Assembly: GCA_029237695.1 (NCBI GenBank)
Contig: CM055275.1
Coordinates: forward strand, 7,886,899-7,950,898
Source: Conchocele bisecta
Taxonomy: Eukaryota; Mollusca; Bivalvia; Lucinida; Thyasiridae
Direction: 5' to 3'
Length of the DNA stretch: 64,000 bases
Position 1 is the first letter of the stretch, and every line of letters begins with the position of its first letter. A program made the translations under genes and the position numbers. The notes below the pieces were generated by a model. It ran no database searches. It was not told where the DNA came from and saw only the letters and a list, made by a program, of their open reading frames with translations. Below are positions 41,438-56,563 of the stretch, in pieces.

Positions 41438-44400
41438 TGTTAACATACAGACAAGATGGATTCATACATAATTCAGGTTATGTTTACAGGAGAGGATGTT
41501 CAGGTTATGTTATCATACAGGCAAGGATGGATTCATACATAATTCAGGTTCTTTTATCATACAGACGGATGGATTCATACATAATTCAGGTTATTTTAAC
41601 CTACACGTGGATTCTACATAATTGAGGTTCTTTTAACATACAGACAATGATGGATTCATACATAATACGGTTCTTTTAGCATACAGACAAGGATTGATTC
41701 ATACATAATTCGGTTCTTTTAGCATACAGACAAGGATTGATTCATAATTCAGGTTCGGATAACATACAAGCAATGATGGCTTCATAATTCATGCTGTACT
41801 GTTAACATACAGACAAGGACGGATTCATACATAATCCAGGTTCTTTTAACACAAGCAAGGATGGATTCATATATAATTCAGGCTATGTTAAACATACATG
41901 CAAGATGGATGCATACATAATTCAGGTTCTGTTCACATACATGCAATGATGGATTCAATTCAGGTTCTGCTAACATACATAGAATGATGGATTCATACAT
42001 AATTCAGTTTCATTTAACATACTGACAAGGCTGGATTCATACATAATTCAAGTTATGTTAACATACATACAAGGACGGATTCATACATAATTCAGGTTGT
42101 TAACATACATACAAGGATGGATTCATACATAATGTAGTTTCATTTAACTTACTGACAAGGGTGGATTCATAATTAATTCAGGTTATGTTAACATACATAC
42201 AAGGATGGATTCATACATAATTCAGGTTATGTTAACATACATGCAAGGCTGGATTCATACATAATTCATGTTATTTTAACATACATACAAGGATGGATTC
42301 ATACATAATTCAGCTTCTTTAAACATATAGACCAATATAGATTCATGCATAATTCAGGTTCTTTTAACATACAGACCTGTAAGGATTCATACATAATTCA
42401 GGTTCTTTTAACATACAAGCAAGGATGGATTCTACATAATTCAGGTTATGTTAACATACTGACAATGTGGGATTCATACATTATTCAGGTTGTGTTAACA
42501 TACACGCCAGGATGGATTCATAACAGTATTCATGTTATGTTATCATACATGCAAGGATGGATTCATACATAATTAAATTTTCAGGTTCTGTTAACACACA
42601 GGCATGATGGATGCATACATAAGTCAGGTTCAGTTAACATACACACGAGGATGGGTTCATACATAATTCTTGTTATGCTAACATACATTCAAGTATGGAT
42701 TCATACATAATTCACGTTCTGTTAACACACATACAAGGATGGATACATACATAATTCAGGTTATGTTAACATACAGGCAAGATGGATGCATACATGATTC
42801 AGGTTCTGTTAACACACAGACAAGGATGGATTCATACAAAATTTGGTTATGTTAACATACATGCAAGATGGATGCATACATAATTCAGTTTCTGCTAACA
42901 TACATACAATGATGGATTCATACATGGATGTATTCATACATAATTCAGTTTCTGTTAACACACAGGCAAGATGGATGCATACACAAGTCAGGTTCAGTTA
43001 ACATACACACGATGATGGGTTCATACATAATTCATGTTATGCTAACATACATACAAGGATGGATTCATACATAATTCACGTTCTGTTAACACACAGACAA
43101 GGATGGATACATACATAATTCAGGTTATGTTAACACACAGGCAAGATGGATGCATACATAAGTCAGGTTCAGTTAACATACACACGAGGATGGGTTTATA
43201 CATAATTCATGTTATGCTAACATACAGACAAGGAAGGATTCATACATAAATTCACGTCATGCTACCATACATACAAGGATGGATGCATACATAATTCAGG
43301 TTTCTGTTAACATACAGACAAGGATGGATTCATAGATAATTCAGGTTATGTTTACATACATACAATGATGGATTCATACATAATTCAGGTTATGTTTACA
43401 TACAGACAAGGATGGATTCATACATAATTCAGGTTCTGTTTACATACAGACAAGGCAAGGATGGATTCACACATAATTCAGGTTATGTTTACATACAGAC
43501 AAGGATGGATTCATACATAATTCAGGTTCTGTTTCCATACATGCAAGGATGGATCCATACATAATTCAGGTTCTGTTAACATACATACAAGGATGGATTC
43601 ATACATAATTCAGGTTCTGCTGACATAAATATTTCAGGTTCTTTTAACAGACAGACCAGTATGGATTCATACATAATTCAGGTTATGTTAACATACATAC
43701 CAGTAAGGATTCATACATAATTCAGATTCTTTTAACATGCAAGACAGGAATGGTTCATACATAATTTCATGTTCTTTTAACATGCAGACAAGGGTGGATT
43801 CGTACATAACTCAGGTTCTGATAACATACAAGCAAGGATGGCTTCATAATTCAGGCTTTATTGTTAACATACAGACAATAATGGATTCATACATAATTCA
43901 GGTTCTGTTAACATACACACAAGGATGGATTCATACATAATAATGTTCTGTTAACATACACACAAGGATGGATTCATACATAAATAATGTTCTGCTAACA
44001 TACATCAATGATTGATTCATACATAATTCAGGTTAGGTTAACATACAGCAAAGATGGATTCATACATAATTCAGGTTATTTTAACATACAAGCAAGATGG
44101 ATGAATACATAATTCTGGTTCCGTTAACATACAGACAAGATGGATTCATACATAATTCAGGTTATTTTAACATACAAGCAAGGATGGATGAATACATAAT
44201 TCTGGTTCCGTTAACATACAGACAAGATGGATTCATACATAATTCAGGTTCTTTTAAAATACAGACATGGATGGATTCATACATAATTCAGATCATTTTA
44301 GCATGCAAACAAGGATGGATTCATACATAATTCAGGTTATGTTAACATACATGCAAGGCTGGATTCATACATAATTCATGTTATTTTAACATACATACAA

Positions 44401-44742
44401 GGATGGATTCATACATAATTCAGCTTCTTTAAACATATAGACCAATATAGATTCATGCATAATTCAGGTTCTTTTAACATACAGACCTGTAAGGATTCAT
44501 ACATAATTCAGGTTCTTTTAACATACAGACCAGTAAGGATTCATACAAAATTCAGGTCCTTTTAACATACAAGCAAGGATGGATTCATACATAATTCAGG
44601 TTCTGTTAACATACATACAAGATGGATTCATACATAATTCAGGTTATGTTTACAGGAGAGGATGTTCAGGTTATGTTATCATACAGGCAAAGATAGATTC
44701 ATACATAATTCAGGTTATTTTAACATACATGCAAGGCTGGAT

Positions 44743-44965
44743 TCATAATAACTCAGGCTGTTGACATACAGGCAAGAGTGGATTCATAATTCAGGCTGTT
44801 CACACAAACACACACATCACGCACACACACACGCACACGCATATATATATACATATATATATGTATATATATATGTGTGTGTATATGTATATACATGTGT
44901 GTGTATGTGACAGTACTGTGTGTATGTGACAGTACTATGTGTATATATCTACATGTTTAAATACA
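44743..44965. repeat. CA/TATA block in satellite, copy 2
   Basis: Same composite as at 39247, with ATATATATACATATATAT added and GACAGTACTGTGTGTATGTG duplicated. The following GCAAGGCTGGATTCTACATA units also match those after copy 3. Confidence 0.9.
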
Positions 44966-47900
44966 AGCAAGGCTGGATTCTACATAATTCAGGTTCTGCT
45001 AATATACATACATGGCTGGATTCATACATAAATCAGGTTTTGTTAACATACATGCAAGGCTGGATTCTACATAATTCAGGTTATTTTAACATACATGCAA
45101 GGCTGGATTCATACATAATTCAGGTTCTGTTAACATACATGCAAGGCTGGATTCTACATAAATCAGGTTCTATTTAAATACAAGCAAGGCTGGATTCTAC
45201 ATAATTAAGGTTATTTTAACATACATGCAAGGCTGGATTCTACATAATTCAGGTTATTTTAACTTATATGCAAGGCTGGATTCGTACATAATTCAGGTTC
45301 TTTTAACATACATGCAAGGCTGGATTCGTACATAATTCAGGTTCTTTTAACATACATGCAAGGCTGGATTCATACATAATTCAGGTTATGTTAACATACA
45401 TGCAATGATGGATTCATACATAATTCAGGTTCTGTTTACATACATGCAAGGCTGGATTCTACATAATTCAGGTTATTTTAACATACATGCAAGGCTGGAT
45501 TCATACATAATTCAGGTTATGTTAACATACATGCAAGGATGGATTCAGACATAATTCAGGTTCTGTTTACATGCATGCAAGGCTGGATTCTATATAATTC
45601 AGGTTATTTTAACATACATGCATGGCTGGATTCATACATAATTCAGGTTATTTTAACATACATGCAAGGCTGGATTCATACATAATTCAGGTTCTGCTAA
45701 CATACATACAATGATGGATTCATACATAATTTAGTTTATTTTAACATACTGACAAGGATGGATGCATACATAATTCAGGTTCTGCTAACATACAGACAAG
45801 GATGGATTCATACATAATTCTGGTTCTTTTAGCATACAAGGAAGGATGGATTCTACATAATTCAGGTTATGTTAACATACTGACAATGTGGGATTCATAC
45901 ATTATTCAGGTTGTGTTAACATACAGCCAAGGATGGATTCATACAGTATTCATGTTATGTTATCATACATGCAAGGATGGATTCATACATAATTCAGGTT
46001 CTGTTAACACACAGGCAAGATGGATGCATACATAAGTCAGGTTCAGTTAACATACACACGAGGATGGGTTCATACATAATTCTTGTTATGCTAACATACA
46101 TTCAAGTATGGATTCATACATAATTCACGTTCTGTTAACACACATACAAGGATGGATACATACATAATTCAGGTTATGTTAACATACAGGCAAGATGGAT
46201 GCATACATGATTCAGGTTCTGTTAACACACAGACAAGGATGGAATTCATACAAAATTTGGTTATGTTAACATACATGCAAGATGGATGCATACATAATTC
46301 AGTTTCTGCTAACATGCATACAATGATGGATTCATACACGGATGGATTCATACATAATTCAGTTTCTGTTAACACACAGGCAAGATGGATGCATACACAA
46401 GTCAGGTTCAGTTAACATACACACGATGATGGGTTCATACATAATTCATGTTATGCTAACACACATACAAGGATGGATTCATACATAATTCACGTTCTGT
46501 TAACACACAGACAAGGATGTATACATACATAATTCAGGTTATGTTAACACACAGACAAGGATGGATACATACATAATTCAGGTTATGTTAACACACAGGC
46601 AAGATGGATGCATACATAAGTCAGGTTCAGTTAACATACACACGAGGATGGGTTTATACATAATTCATGTTATTTGCTAACATACAGACAAGGAAGGATT
46701 CATACATAATTCACGTCATGCTAACATACATACAAGGATGGATGCATACATAATTCAGGTTCTGTTAACATACAGACAAGGATGGATTCATAGATAATTC
46801 AGGTTATGTTTACATACATACAATGATGGATTCATACATAATTCAGGTTATGTTTACATACAGACAAGGATGGATTCATACATAATTCAGGTTCTGTTTA
46901 CATACAGACAAGGCAAGGATGGATTCACACATAATTCAGGTTATGTTTACATACAGACAAGGATGGATTCATACATAATTCAGGTTCTGTTTCCATATGC
47001 AAGGATGGATCCATACATAATTCAAGGTTCTGTTAAACATACATACAAGGATGGATTCATACATAATTCAGGTTCTGCTGACATAAATATTTCAGGTTCT
47101 TTTAACAGACAGACCAGTATGGATTCATACATAATTCAGGTTATGTTAACATACATACCAGTAAGGATTCATACATAATTCAGATTCTTTTAACATGCAA
47201 GACAGGAATGGTTCATACATAATTCATGTTCTTTTAACATACATGCAAGGCTGGATTCATACATAATTCAGGTTATGTTAACATACATGCAAGGATGGAT
47301 TCAGACATAATTCAGGTTCTGTTTACATGCATGCAAGGCTGGATTCTACATAATTCAGGTTATTTTAACATACATGCATGGCTGGATTCATACATAATTC
47401 AGGTTATTTTAACATACATGCAAGGCTGGATTCATACATAATTCAGGTTCTGCTAACATACATACAATGATGGATTCATACATAATTTTAGTTTATTTTA
47501 ACATACTGACAAGGATGGATGCATACATAATTCAGGTTTCTGCTAACATACAGACAAGGATGGATTCATACATAATTCTGGTTCTTTTAGCATACAAGGA
47601 AGGATGGATTCTACATAATTCAGGTTATGTTAACATACTGACAATGTGGGATTACATACATTATTTCAGGTTGTGTTAACATACAGCCAAGGATGGATTC
47701 ATACAGTATTCATGTTATGTTATCATACATGCAAGGATGGATTCATACATAATTCAGGTTCTGTTAACACACAGGCAAGATGGATGCATACATAAGTCAG
47801 GTTCAGTTAACATACACACGAGGATGGGTTCATACATAATTCTTGTTATGCTAACATACATTCAAGTATGGATTCATACATAATTCACGTTCTGTTAACA

Positions 47901-50900
47901 CACATACAAGGATGGATACATACATAATTCAGGTTATGTTAACATACAGGCAAGATGGATGCATACATGATTCAGGTTCTGTTAACACACAGACAAGGAT
48001 GGATTCATACAAAATTTGGTTATGTTAACATACATGCAAGATGGATGCATACATAATTCAGTTTCTGCTAACATGCATACAATGATGGATTCATACACGG
48101 ATGGATTCATACATAATTCAGTTTCTGTTAACACACAGGCAAGATGGATGCATACACAAGTCAGGTTCAGTTAACATACACACGATGATGGGTTCATACA
48201 TAATTCATGTTATGCTAACACACATACAAGGATGGATTCATACATAATTCACGTTCTGTTAACACACAGACAAGGATGTATACATACATAATTCAGGTTA
48301 TGTTAACACACAGACAAGGATGGATACATACATAATTCAGGTTATGTTAACACACAGGCAAGTGGATGCATACATAAGTCAGGTTCAGTTAACATACACA
48401 CGAGGATGGGTTTATACATAATTCATGTTATGCTAACATACAGACAAGGAAGGATTCATACATAATTCACGTCATGCTAACATACATACAAGGATGGATG
48501 CATACATAATTCAGGTTCTGTTAACATCAGACAAGGATGGATTCATAGATAATTCAGGTTATGTTTACATACATACAATGATGGATTCATACATAATTCA
48601 GGTTATGTTTACATACAGACAAGGATGGATTCATACATAATTCAGGTTCTGTTTACATACAGACAAGGCAAGGATGGATTCACACATAATTCAGGTTATG
48701 TTTACATACAGACAAGGATGGATTCATACATAATTCAGGTTCTGTTTCCATATGGATTCATACATAATTCAGGTTATGTTAACATACATACCAGTAAGGA
48801 TTCATACATAATTCAGATTCTTTTAACATGCAAGACAGGAATGGTTCATACATAATTCATGTTAACATAACTGCAAGGCTGGATTCATACATAATTCAGG
48901 TTATGTTAACATACATGCAAGGATGGATTCAGACATAATTCAGGTTCTGTTTACATGCATGCAAGGCTGGATTCTACATAATTCAGGTTATTATTTTAAC
49001 ATACATGCATGGCTGGATTCATACATAATTCAGGTTAATTTTAACATACATGCAAGGCTGGATTCTACATAATTCAGGTTCTGCTAACATACATACAATG
49101 ATGGATTCATTACATTAATTTAGTTTATTTTTAACATACTGAACAAGGATGGATGCATACATAATTTCAGGTTCTGCTAACATACAGACAGGATGGATTC
49201 ATACATAATTCTGGTTCTTTTAGCATACAAGGAAGGATGGATTCTACATAATTCAGGTTATGTTAACATACTGACAATGTGGGATTCATACATTATTCAG
49301 GTTGTGTTAACATACAGCCAAGGATGGATTCATACAGTATTCATGTTATGTTATCATACATGCAAGGATGGATTCATACATAATTCAGGTTCTGTTAACA
49401 CACAGGCAAGATGGATGCATACATAAGTCAGGTTCAGTTAACATACACACGAGGATGGGTTTCATACATAATTCTGTTATGCTAACATACATTCAAGTAT
49501 GGATTCATACATAATTCACGTTCTGTTAACACACATACAAGGATGGATACATACATAATTCAGGTTATGTTAACATACAGGCAAGATGGATGCATACATG
49601 ATTCAGGTTTCTGTTAACACACAGACAAGGATGGATTCATACAAAATTTGGTTATGTTAACATACATGCAAGATGGATGCATACATAATTCAGTTTCTGC
49701 TAACATGCATACAATGATGGATTCATACACGGATGGATTCATACATAATTTCAGTTTCTGTTAACACACAGGCAAGATGGATGCATACACAAGTCAGGTT
49801 CAGTTAACATACACACGATGATGGGTTCATACATAATTCATGTTATGCTAACACACATACAAGGATGGATTCATACATAATTCACGTTCTGTTAACACAC
49901 AGACAAGGATGTATACATACATAATTCAGGTTATGTTAACACACAGACAAGGATGGATACATACATAATTCAGGTTATGTTAACACACAGGCAAGATGGA
50001 TGCATACATAAGTCAGGTTCAGTTAACATACACACGAGGATGGTTTATACATAATTCATGTTATGCTAACATACAGACAAGGAAGGATTCATACATAATT
50101 CACGTCATGCTAACATACATACAAGGATGGATGCATACATAATTCAGGTTCTGTTAACATACAGACAAGGATGGATTCATAGATAATTCAGGTTATGTTT
50201 ACATACATACAATGATGGATTCATACATAATTCAGGTTATGTTTACATACAGACAAGGATGGATTCATACATAATTCAGGTTCTGTTTACATACAGACAA
50301 GGCAAGGATGGATTCACACATAATTCAGGTTATGTTTACATACAGACAAGGATGGATTCATACATAATTCAGGTTCTGTTTCCATACATGCAAGGATGGA
50401 TCCATACATAATTCAGGTTCTGTTAACATACATACAAGGATGGATTCATACATAATTCAGGTTCTGCTGACATAAATATTTCAGGTTCTTTTAACAGACA
50501 GACCAGTATGGATTCATACATAATTCAGGTTATGTTAACATACATACCAGTAAGGATTCATACATAATTCAGATTCTTTTAACATGCAAGACAGGAATGG
50601 TTCATACATAATTCATGTTCTTTTAACATGCAGACAAGGGTGGATTCGTACATAACTCAGGTTCTGATAACATACAAGCAAGGATGGCTTCATAATTCAG
50701 GCTTTATTGTTAACATACAGACAATAATGGATTCATACATAATTCAGGTTCTGTTAACATACACACAAGGATGGATTCATACATAAATAATGTTCTGTTA
50801 ACATACACACAAGGATGGATTCATACATAAATAATGTTCTGCTAACATACATACAATGATTGATTCATACATAATTCAGGTTAGGTTAACATACAGGCAA

Positions 50901-51591
50901 AGATGGATTCATACATAATTCAGGTTATTTTAACATACAAGCAAGGATGGATGAATACATAATTCTGGTTCCGTTAACATACAGACAAGATGGATTCATA
51001 CATAATTCAGGTTATTTTAACATACAAGCAAGGATGGATGAATACATAATTCTGGTTCCGTTAACATACAGACATGAGTTCATACATAATTCAGGTTCTT
51101 TTAAAATACAGACATGGATGGATTCATACATAATTCAGATCATTTTAGCATGCAAACAAGGATGGATTCATACATAATTCAGGTTATGTTAACATACATG
51201 CAAGGCTGGATTCATACATAATTCATGTTATTTTAACATACATACAAGATGGATTCATACATAATTCAGCTTCTTTAAACATATAGACCAATATAGATTC
51301 ATGCATAATTCAGGTTCTTTTAACATACAGACCTGTAAGGATTCATACATAATTCAGGTTCTTTTAACATACAGACCAGTAAGGATTCATACAAAATTCA
51401 GGTCCTTTTAACATACAAGCAAGGATGGATTCATACATAATTCAGGTTATGTTAAACATACATACAAGATGGATTCATACATAATTCAGGTTATGTTTAC
51501 AGGAGAGGATGTTCAGGTTATGTTATCATACAGGCAAAGATAGATTCATACATAATTCAGGTTATTTTAACATACATGCAAGGCTGGATTC

Positions 51592-51812
51592 ATAATAACT
51601 CAGGCTGTTGACATACAGGCAAGAGTGGATTCATAATTCAGGCTGTTCACACAAACACACACATCACGCACACACACACGCACACGCATATATATATACA
51701 TATATATATGTATATATATGTGTGTGTATATGTATATACATGTGTGTGTATGTGACAGTACTGTGTGTATGTGACAGTACTATGTGTATATATCTACATG
51801 TTTAAATACAAG
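51592..51812. repeat. CA/TATA block in satellite, copy 3
   Basis: Nearly identical to copy 2, including the duplicated GACAGTACTG segment and the flanking units. It lies 6.85 kb away, which marks a large segmental duplication within the array. Confidence 0.9.
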
Positions 51813-54800
51813 CAAGGCTGGATTCTACATAATTCAGGTTCTGCTAATATACATACATGGCTGGATTCATACATAATTCAGGTTTTTGTTAACATACATG
51901 CAAGGCTGGATTCTACATAATTCAGGTTATTTTAACATACATGCAAGGCTGATTCATACATAATTCAGGTTCTGTTAACATTACATGCAAGGCTGGATTC
52001 TACATAAATCAGGTTCTATTTAAATACAAGCAAGGCTGGATTCTACATAAATTAAGGTTATTTTTTAAACATACATGCAAGGCTGGATTCTACATAATCA
52101 GGTTATTTTAAACTTATATGCAAGGCTGGATTCGTACATAATTCATGGTTCTTTTAACATACATGCAAGGCTGGATTCATACATAATTCAGGTTATGTTA
52201 ACATACATGCAATGATGGATTCATACATAATTCAGGTTCTGACATACATGCAAGGCTGGATTCTACATAATTCAGGTTATTTTAACATACATGCAAGGCT
52301 GGATTCATACATAATTCAGGTTATGTTAACATACATGCAAGGATGGATTCAGACATAATTCAGGTTCTGTTTACATGCATGCAAGGCTGGATCTACATAA
52401 TTCAGGTTATTTTAACACATGCATGGCTGGATTCATACATAATTCAGGTTATTTTAACATACATGCAAGGATGGATTCAGACATAATTCAGGTTCTGTTT
52501 ACATGCATGCAAGGCTGGATTCTACATAATTCAGGTTATTTTAACATACATGCATGGCTGGATTCATACATAATTCAGGTTATTTTTAACATACATGCAA
52601 GGCTGGATTCATACATAATTCAGGTTCTGCTAACATACATACAATGATGGATTCATACATAATTTAGTTTATTTTAACATACTGACAAGGATGGATGCAT
52701 ACATAATTCAGGTTCTGCTAACATACAGACAAGGATGGATTCATACATAATTCTGGTTCTTTTAGCATACAAGGAAGGATGGATTCTACATAATTCAGGT
52801 TATGTTAACATACTGACAATGTGGGATTCATTACATTATTCAGGTTGTGTTAACATACAGCCAATGATGGATTCATACAGTATTCATGTTATGTTATCAT
52901 ACATGCAAGGATGGATTCATACATAATTCAGGTTCTGTTAACACACAGGCAAGATGGATGCATACATAAGTCAGGTTCAGTTAACATACACACGAGGATG
53001 GGTTCATACATAATTCTTGTTATGCTAACATTACATTCAAGTATGGATTCATACATAATTCACGTTCTGTTAACACACATACAAGGATGGATACATACAT
53101 AATTCAGGTTATGTTAACATACAGACAAGATGGATGCATACATGATTCAGGTTCTGTTAACACACAGACAAGGATGGATTCATACAAATTTGGTTATGTT
53201 AAACATACATGCAAGATGGATGCATACATAATTCAGTTCTGCTAAATCATGCATACAATGATGGATTCATACACGGATGGATTCATACATAATTCAGTTT
53301 CTGTTAACACACAGGCAAGATGGATGCATACACAAGTCAGGTTCAGTTAACATACACACGATGATGGGTTCATACATAATTCATGTTATGCTAAATACAC
53401 AAGGATGGATTCATACATAATTCACGTTCTGTTAACACACAGACAAGGATGGATACATACATAATTCAGGTTATGTTAACACACAGACAAGGATGGATAC
53501 ATACATAATTCAGGTTATGTTAACACACAGGCAAGATGGATGCATACATAAGTCAGGTTCAGTTAACATACACACGAGGATGGGTTTATACATAATTCAT
53601 GTTATGCTAACATACAGACAAGGAAGGATTCATACATAATTCACGTCATGCTAACATACATACAAGGATGGATGCATACATAATTCAGGTTCTGTTAACA
53701 TACAGACAAGGATGGATTCATAGATAATTCAGGTTATGTTTACATACATACAATGATGGATTCATACATAATTCAGGTTATGTTTACATACAGACAAGGA
53801 TGGATTCATACATAATTCAGGTTCTGTTTACATACAGACAAGGCAAGGATGGATTCACACATAATTCAGGTTATGTACATACAGACAAGGATGGATTCAT
53901 ACATAATTCAGGTTCTGTTTCCATACATGCAAGGATGGATCCATACATAATTCAGGTTCTGTTAACATACATACAAGGATGGATTCATACATAATTCATG
54001 TTCTGCTGACATAAATATTTCAGGTTCTTTTAACAGACAGACCAGTATGGATTCATACATAATTCAGGTTATGTTAACATACATACCAGTAAGGATTCAT
54101 ACATAATTCAGATTCTTTTAACATGCAAGACAGGAATGGTTCATACATAATTCATGTTCTTTTAACATGCAGACAAGGGTGGATTCGTACATTAACTCGG
54201 GTTCTGATAAAAACATACAAGCAAGGATGGCTTCATAATTCAATCTTTATTGTTAACATACAGACAATAATGGATTCATACATACTTCAGGTTCTGTTAA
54301 CATATACACAAGGATGGATTCATACATAAATAATGTTCTGTTAACATACACACAAGGATGGATTCATACATAAATAATGTTCTGCTAACATACATACAAT
54401 GATTGATTCATACATAATTCAGGTTAGGTTAACATACAGGCAAAGATGGATTCATACATAATTCAGGTTATTTTAACATACAAGCAAGGATGGATGAATA
54501 CATAATTCTGGTTCCGTTAACATACATACAAGATGGATTCATACATAATTCAGGTTCTTTTAAAATACAGACATGGATGGATTCATACATAATTCAGGTC
54601 ATTTTAGCATGCAAACAAGGATGGATTCATACATAATTCAGATTCTTTTAAAATACAGACATGGATGGATTCATACATAATTCAGGTCATTTTAGCATGC
54701 AAACAAGGATGGATTCATACATAATTCAGATTCTTTTAACATACAAGCAAGGATGGATGCATACATCATTCTGGTTCCGTTAACATACAGGCAATGATGC

Positions 54801-54847
54801 ATTCATACATAATTCAGGTTATTTTAACATACATACATGGATTCATA

Positions 54848-55070
54848 ATAACTCAGGCTGTTGACATACAGGCAAGAGTGGATTCATAATTCAGGCTGTT
54901 CACACACACACACACCATGCACACACACACACGCACACGCACACACACACGCACACGCATATATATATACATATATATATATATATGTATATATATATAT
55001 GTGTGTGTATATGTATATACATGTGTGTGTATGTGACAGTACTATGTGTATATATCTACATGTTGAAATT
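54848..55070. repeat. CA/TATA block closing the satellite, copy 4
   Basis: It has an expanded (CA)n and (TA)n, and then TATATCTACATGTTGAAATT leads into single-copy sequence. The array therefore ends exactly at a copy of the internal microsatellite block. Confidence 0.88.
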
Positions 55071-55214
55071 AAATTGTGTTTATACATGATTATATCTGGA
55101 AATAAAAACTAATAAATAAAAACGACATAATCATGTGCTCATGAAGACGCATGTGCTGCGCCATATTTCATCAAAATATGTTGCCATTTAAGGAAAATAT
55201 CAAATAATACTTAC

Positions 55215-55249
55215 TTTGGAGTGGGCGCGCTTTCAACACGTTCAGCCAT
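55215..55249 (-). CDS. Candidate first coding exon, product unknown
   Basis: On the minus strand a start codon in good context (CAACAACAATGGCT) opens MAERVESAPTP plus two bases of the next codon. It meets a near-perfect donor, AA followed by GTAAGTATT. A CACGTG E-box lies about 18 bases upstream of the ATG (55267-55272), and the leader is (CAA)n. The next exon must begin in phase 2, so it does not splice directly to the exon at 18512-18606, which needs phase 1. Intermediate exons or a different gene are required. It stands just outside the satellite's right edge. No family can be named from 11 residues. Confidence 0.6.
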
Positions 55250-55254
55250 TGTTG

Positions 55255-55275
55255 TTGTTGTTGTAACCACGTGAT
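55255..55275 (-). promoter_or_regulatory. E-box next to candidate first exon
   Basis: A palindromic CACGTG inside ATCACGTGGTTAC sits just upstream of the ATG at 55249. bHLH factors bind such sites (established). Its use here is an inference from position only. Confidence 0.35.
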
Positions 55276-56286
55276 CATGCACCTTAATAATGCTCGTTAT
55301 CAAGGTGGAAGTTACTTTCTGTTAATGCACAGGTTTTAGGTTATATCCTGGTAACATGGAAAATGCCATTTGGACCAGAGTATATACGTTATTGTTTTGG
55401 GAATTTTATCGAAACTGTAAATTCAAAGCAGTTCTAGAATAAATTTTGCATCTTCTGAAATGTTCGATATGATGTCCACAACCGAGACGTGGGGCATACA
55501 AATAATTATCTAATGTCTGTTCGTGGGTCCGGGTGGGGGGGGGGTATTTGTGTGCCGACAGGCAACATTTTCTACTGTCTGTTCCACGTTTTGCTGCTGA
55601 CAAACCCTTGGCTATTACACACATCAAATCTAAAACATATTTAAATGTAAGTACTTTTTCATCAATGATAAGAAAGTCACCCTATTGTTATTTGATGAAA
55701 TTCCATCAAATAATTATTTTATTGCGAATAAACAATTTTCCTATGGGAATTTAACACGGGGCTAAAAATAGATTTTTTTCCCCCAAAAAATAATTTGTCG
55801 ACTGATTTTCAAAATCTAACTTGTTTTAGTTACATTATTTCCAATCGATCTCGCCAGGTTTCAGAGTCAATTTTCAATTTTTTTCGTTTTTTGTCCCTCC
55901 TCGTCACACTGGGAGCCCCTTTTTGCCCCATGTTAAATTCCCATAGGAATAAAATCAATATTTGTTTCATCATTCATTTCATCAAATAAAAAACATTGGG
56001 GGGAGGGTGACTTTTATTATTGATGACAAAGTACTTGCATTTAAATTTTCTTTTTAGATTTAGTGTGTTTAAAGGTACATGCCCACGCAGTAGGCACACA
56101 ATGTTCTTGATAGGAATTAAATATGTGTATAATTATGTCACTATTCCATCAGTTCTAAAAATTACGAGTGCCCGCTATACAAATATAATCATTTATTAAT
56201 TATCAATTTACTGTTAGCGACGCGCGGCGGTAACAGTCTATTTTGATAATGTGCGGGGACGACGACATTCACATCACGGCTTGTGG

Positions 56287-56298
56287 TGCGCATGCGCA
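56287..56298. promoter_or_regulatory. NRF1-type palindrome TGCGCATGCGCA
   Basis: A perfect match to the NRF1 consensus (established motif) lies 52 bp upstream of the ATG at 56350, inside the captured segment. GCGCGCC-rich sequence follows. It suggests that a promoter plus first exon was captured. Confidence 0.5.
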
Positions 56299-56349
56299 GT
56301 ATACTACGCGCGCCAGTAGGCCTCCCAATATGTAAACAAGAATATCAAC

Positions 56350-56563
56350 ATGTCGAAACGTCCAGGACGGAAATTGTATGAAACAGCGTCGGCCAAAAAA
56401 AAAAGGCGAAATGTCTGAGGGACAGGCATTACAAAGAGAGAGAGTGGTTAATATTGGCGATCAGATCACCAAATGGAAAGAGTTACGTGGAGATTTAGAT
56501 TTGGACTCGAATAGATATTTCTTCTCAAATTCCGATACTTCACTGTGCATGTCAAAGATGTGA
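56350..56563 (+). pseudogene. Captured, frame-broken N-terminal coding fragment
   Basis: The first frame reads MSKRPGRKLYETASAKKKRR then stops after two more codons. In the next frame, across a run of ten A (56395-56404), reading continues with EGQALQRERVVNIGDQITKW, then KELRGDLDLDSNRYFF and on to a TGA at 56561. The basic N-terminus followed by an IG...KWKELR...LDLDS pattern recalls N-terminal segments of zinc-finger and other nuclear proteins in animals, where W..L motifs precede the main domain. That likeness is from memory and weak. The frame slip in the A-run may be a mutation or a sequencing error. No downstream exon is present inside the element. Confidence 0.55.

Larger units (their letters stand above)
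37640..55070. repeat. 17.4-kb satellite with a 44-bp unit and higher-order structure
   Basis: The consensus unit joins AATTCAGGTTCTGTTAACAT, ACATACAAGGATGGATTCAT and ACAT (44 bp), giving roughly 390 units. Variants of the spacer word (ATACAA, AGACAA, ATGCAA, AAGCAA, GGCAA) form higher-order blocks. The marker AGCATACAAGGAAGGATGG recurs at 45831, 47589, 49222 and 52764. The marker CATGCAAGACAGGAATGG recurs near 43735, 47197, 48828, 50584 and 54120. Because 44 is not a multiple of three, each frame meets a stop within a few units, so it is not coding. Stretches 39420-40150 and about 51900-52450 are full of single-base drops. Confidence 0.97.

Noticed and set aside
37640..55070. Many 60-100 codon frames reading MDSYIIQVLLTY or DGFIHNSG
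   Set aside because: They are translations of the 44-bp satellite. The unit is not a multiple of three and frames shift and stop every few units.
37640..55070. CRISPR-like regular repeat pattern
   Set aside because: There are no unique spacers: the whole 44-bp period is repeated. The DNA is eukaryotic and no cas genes exist.
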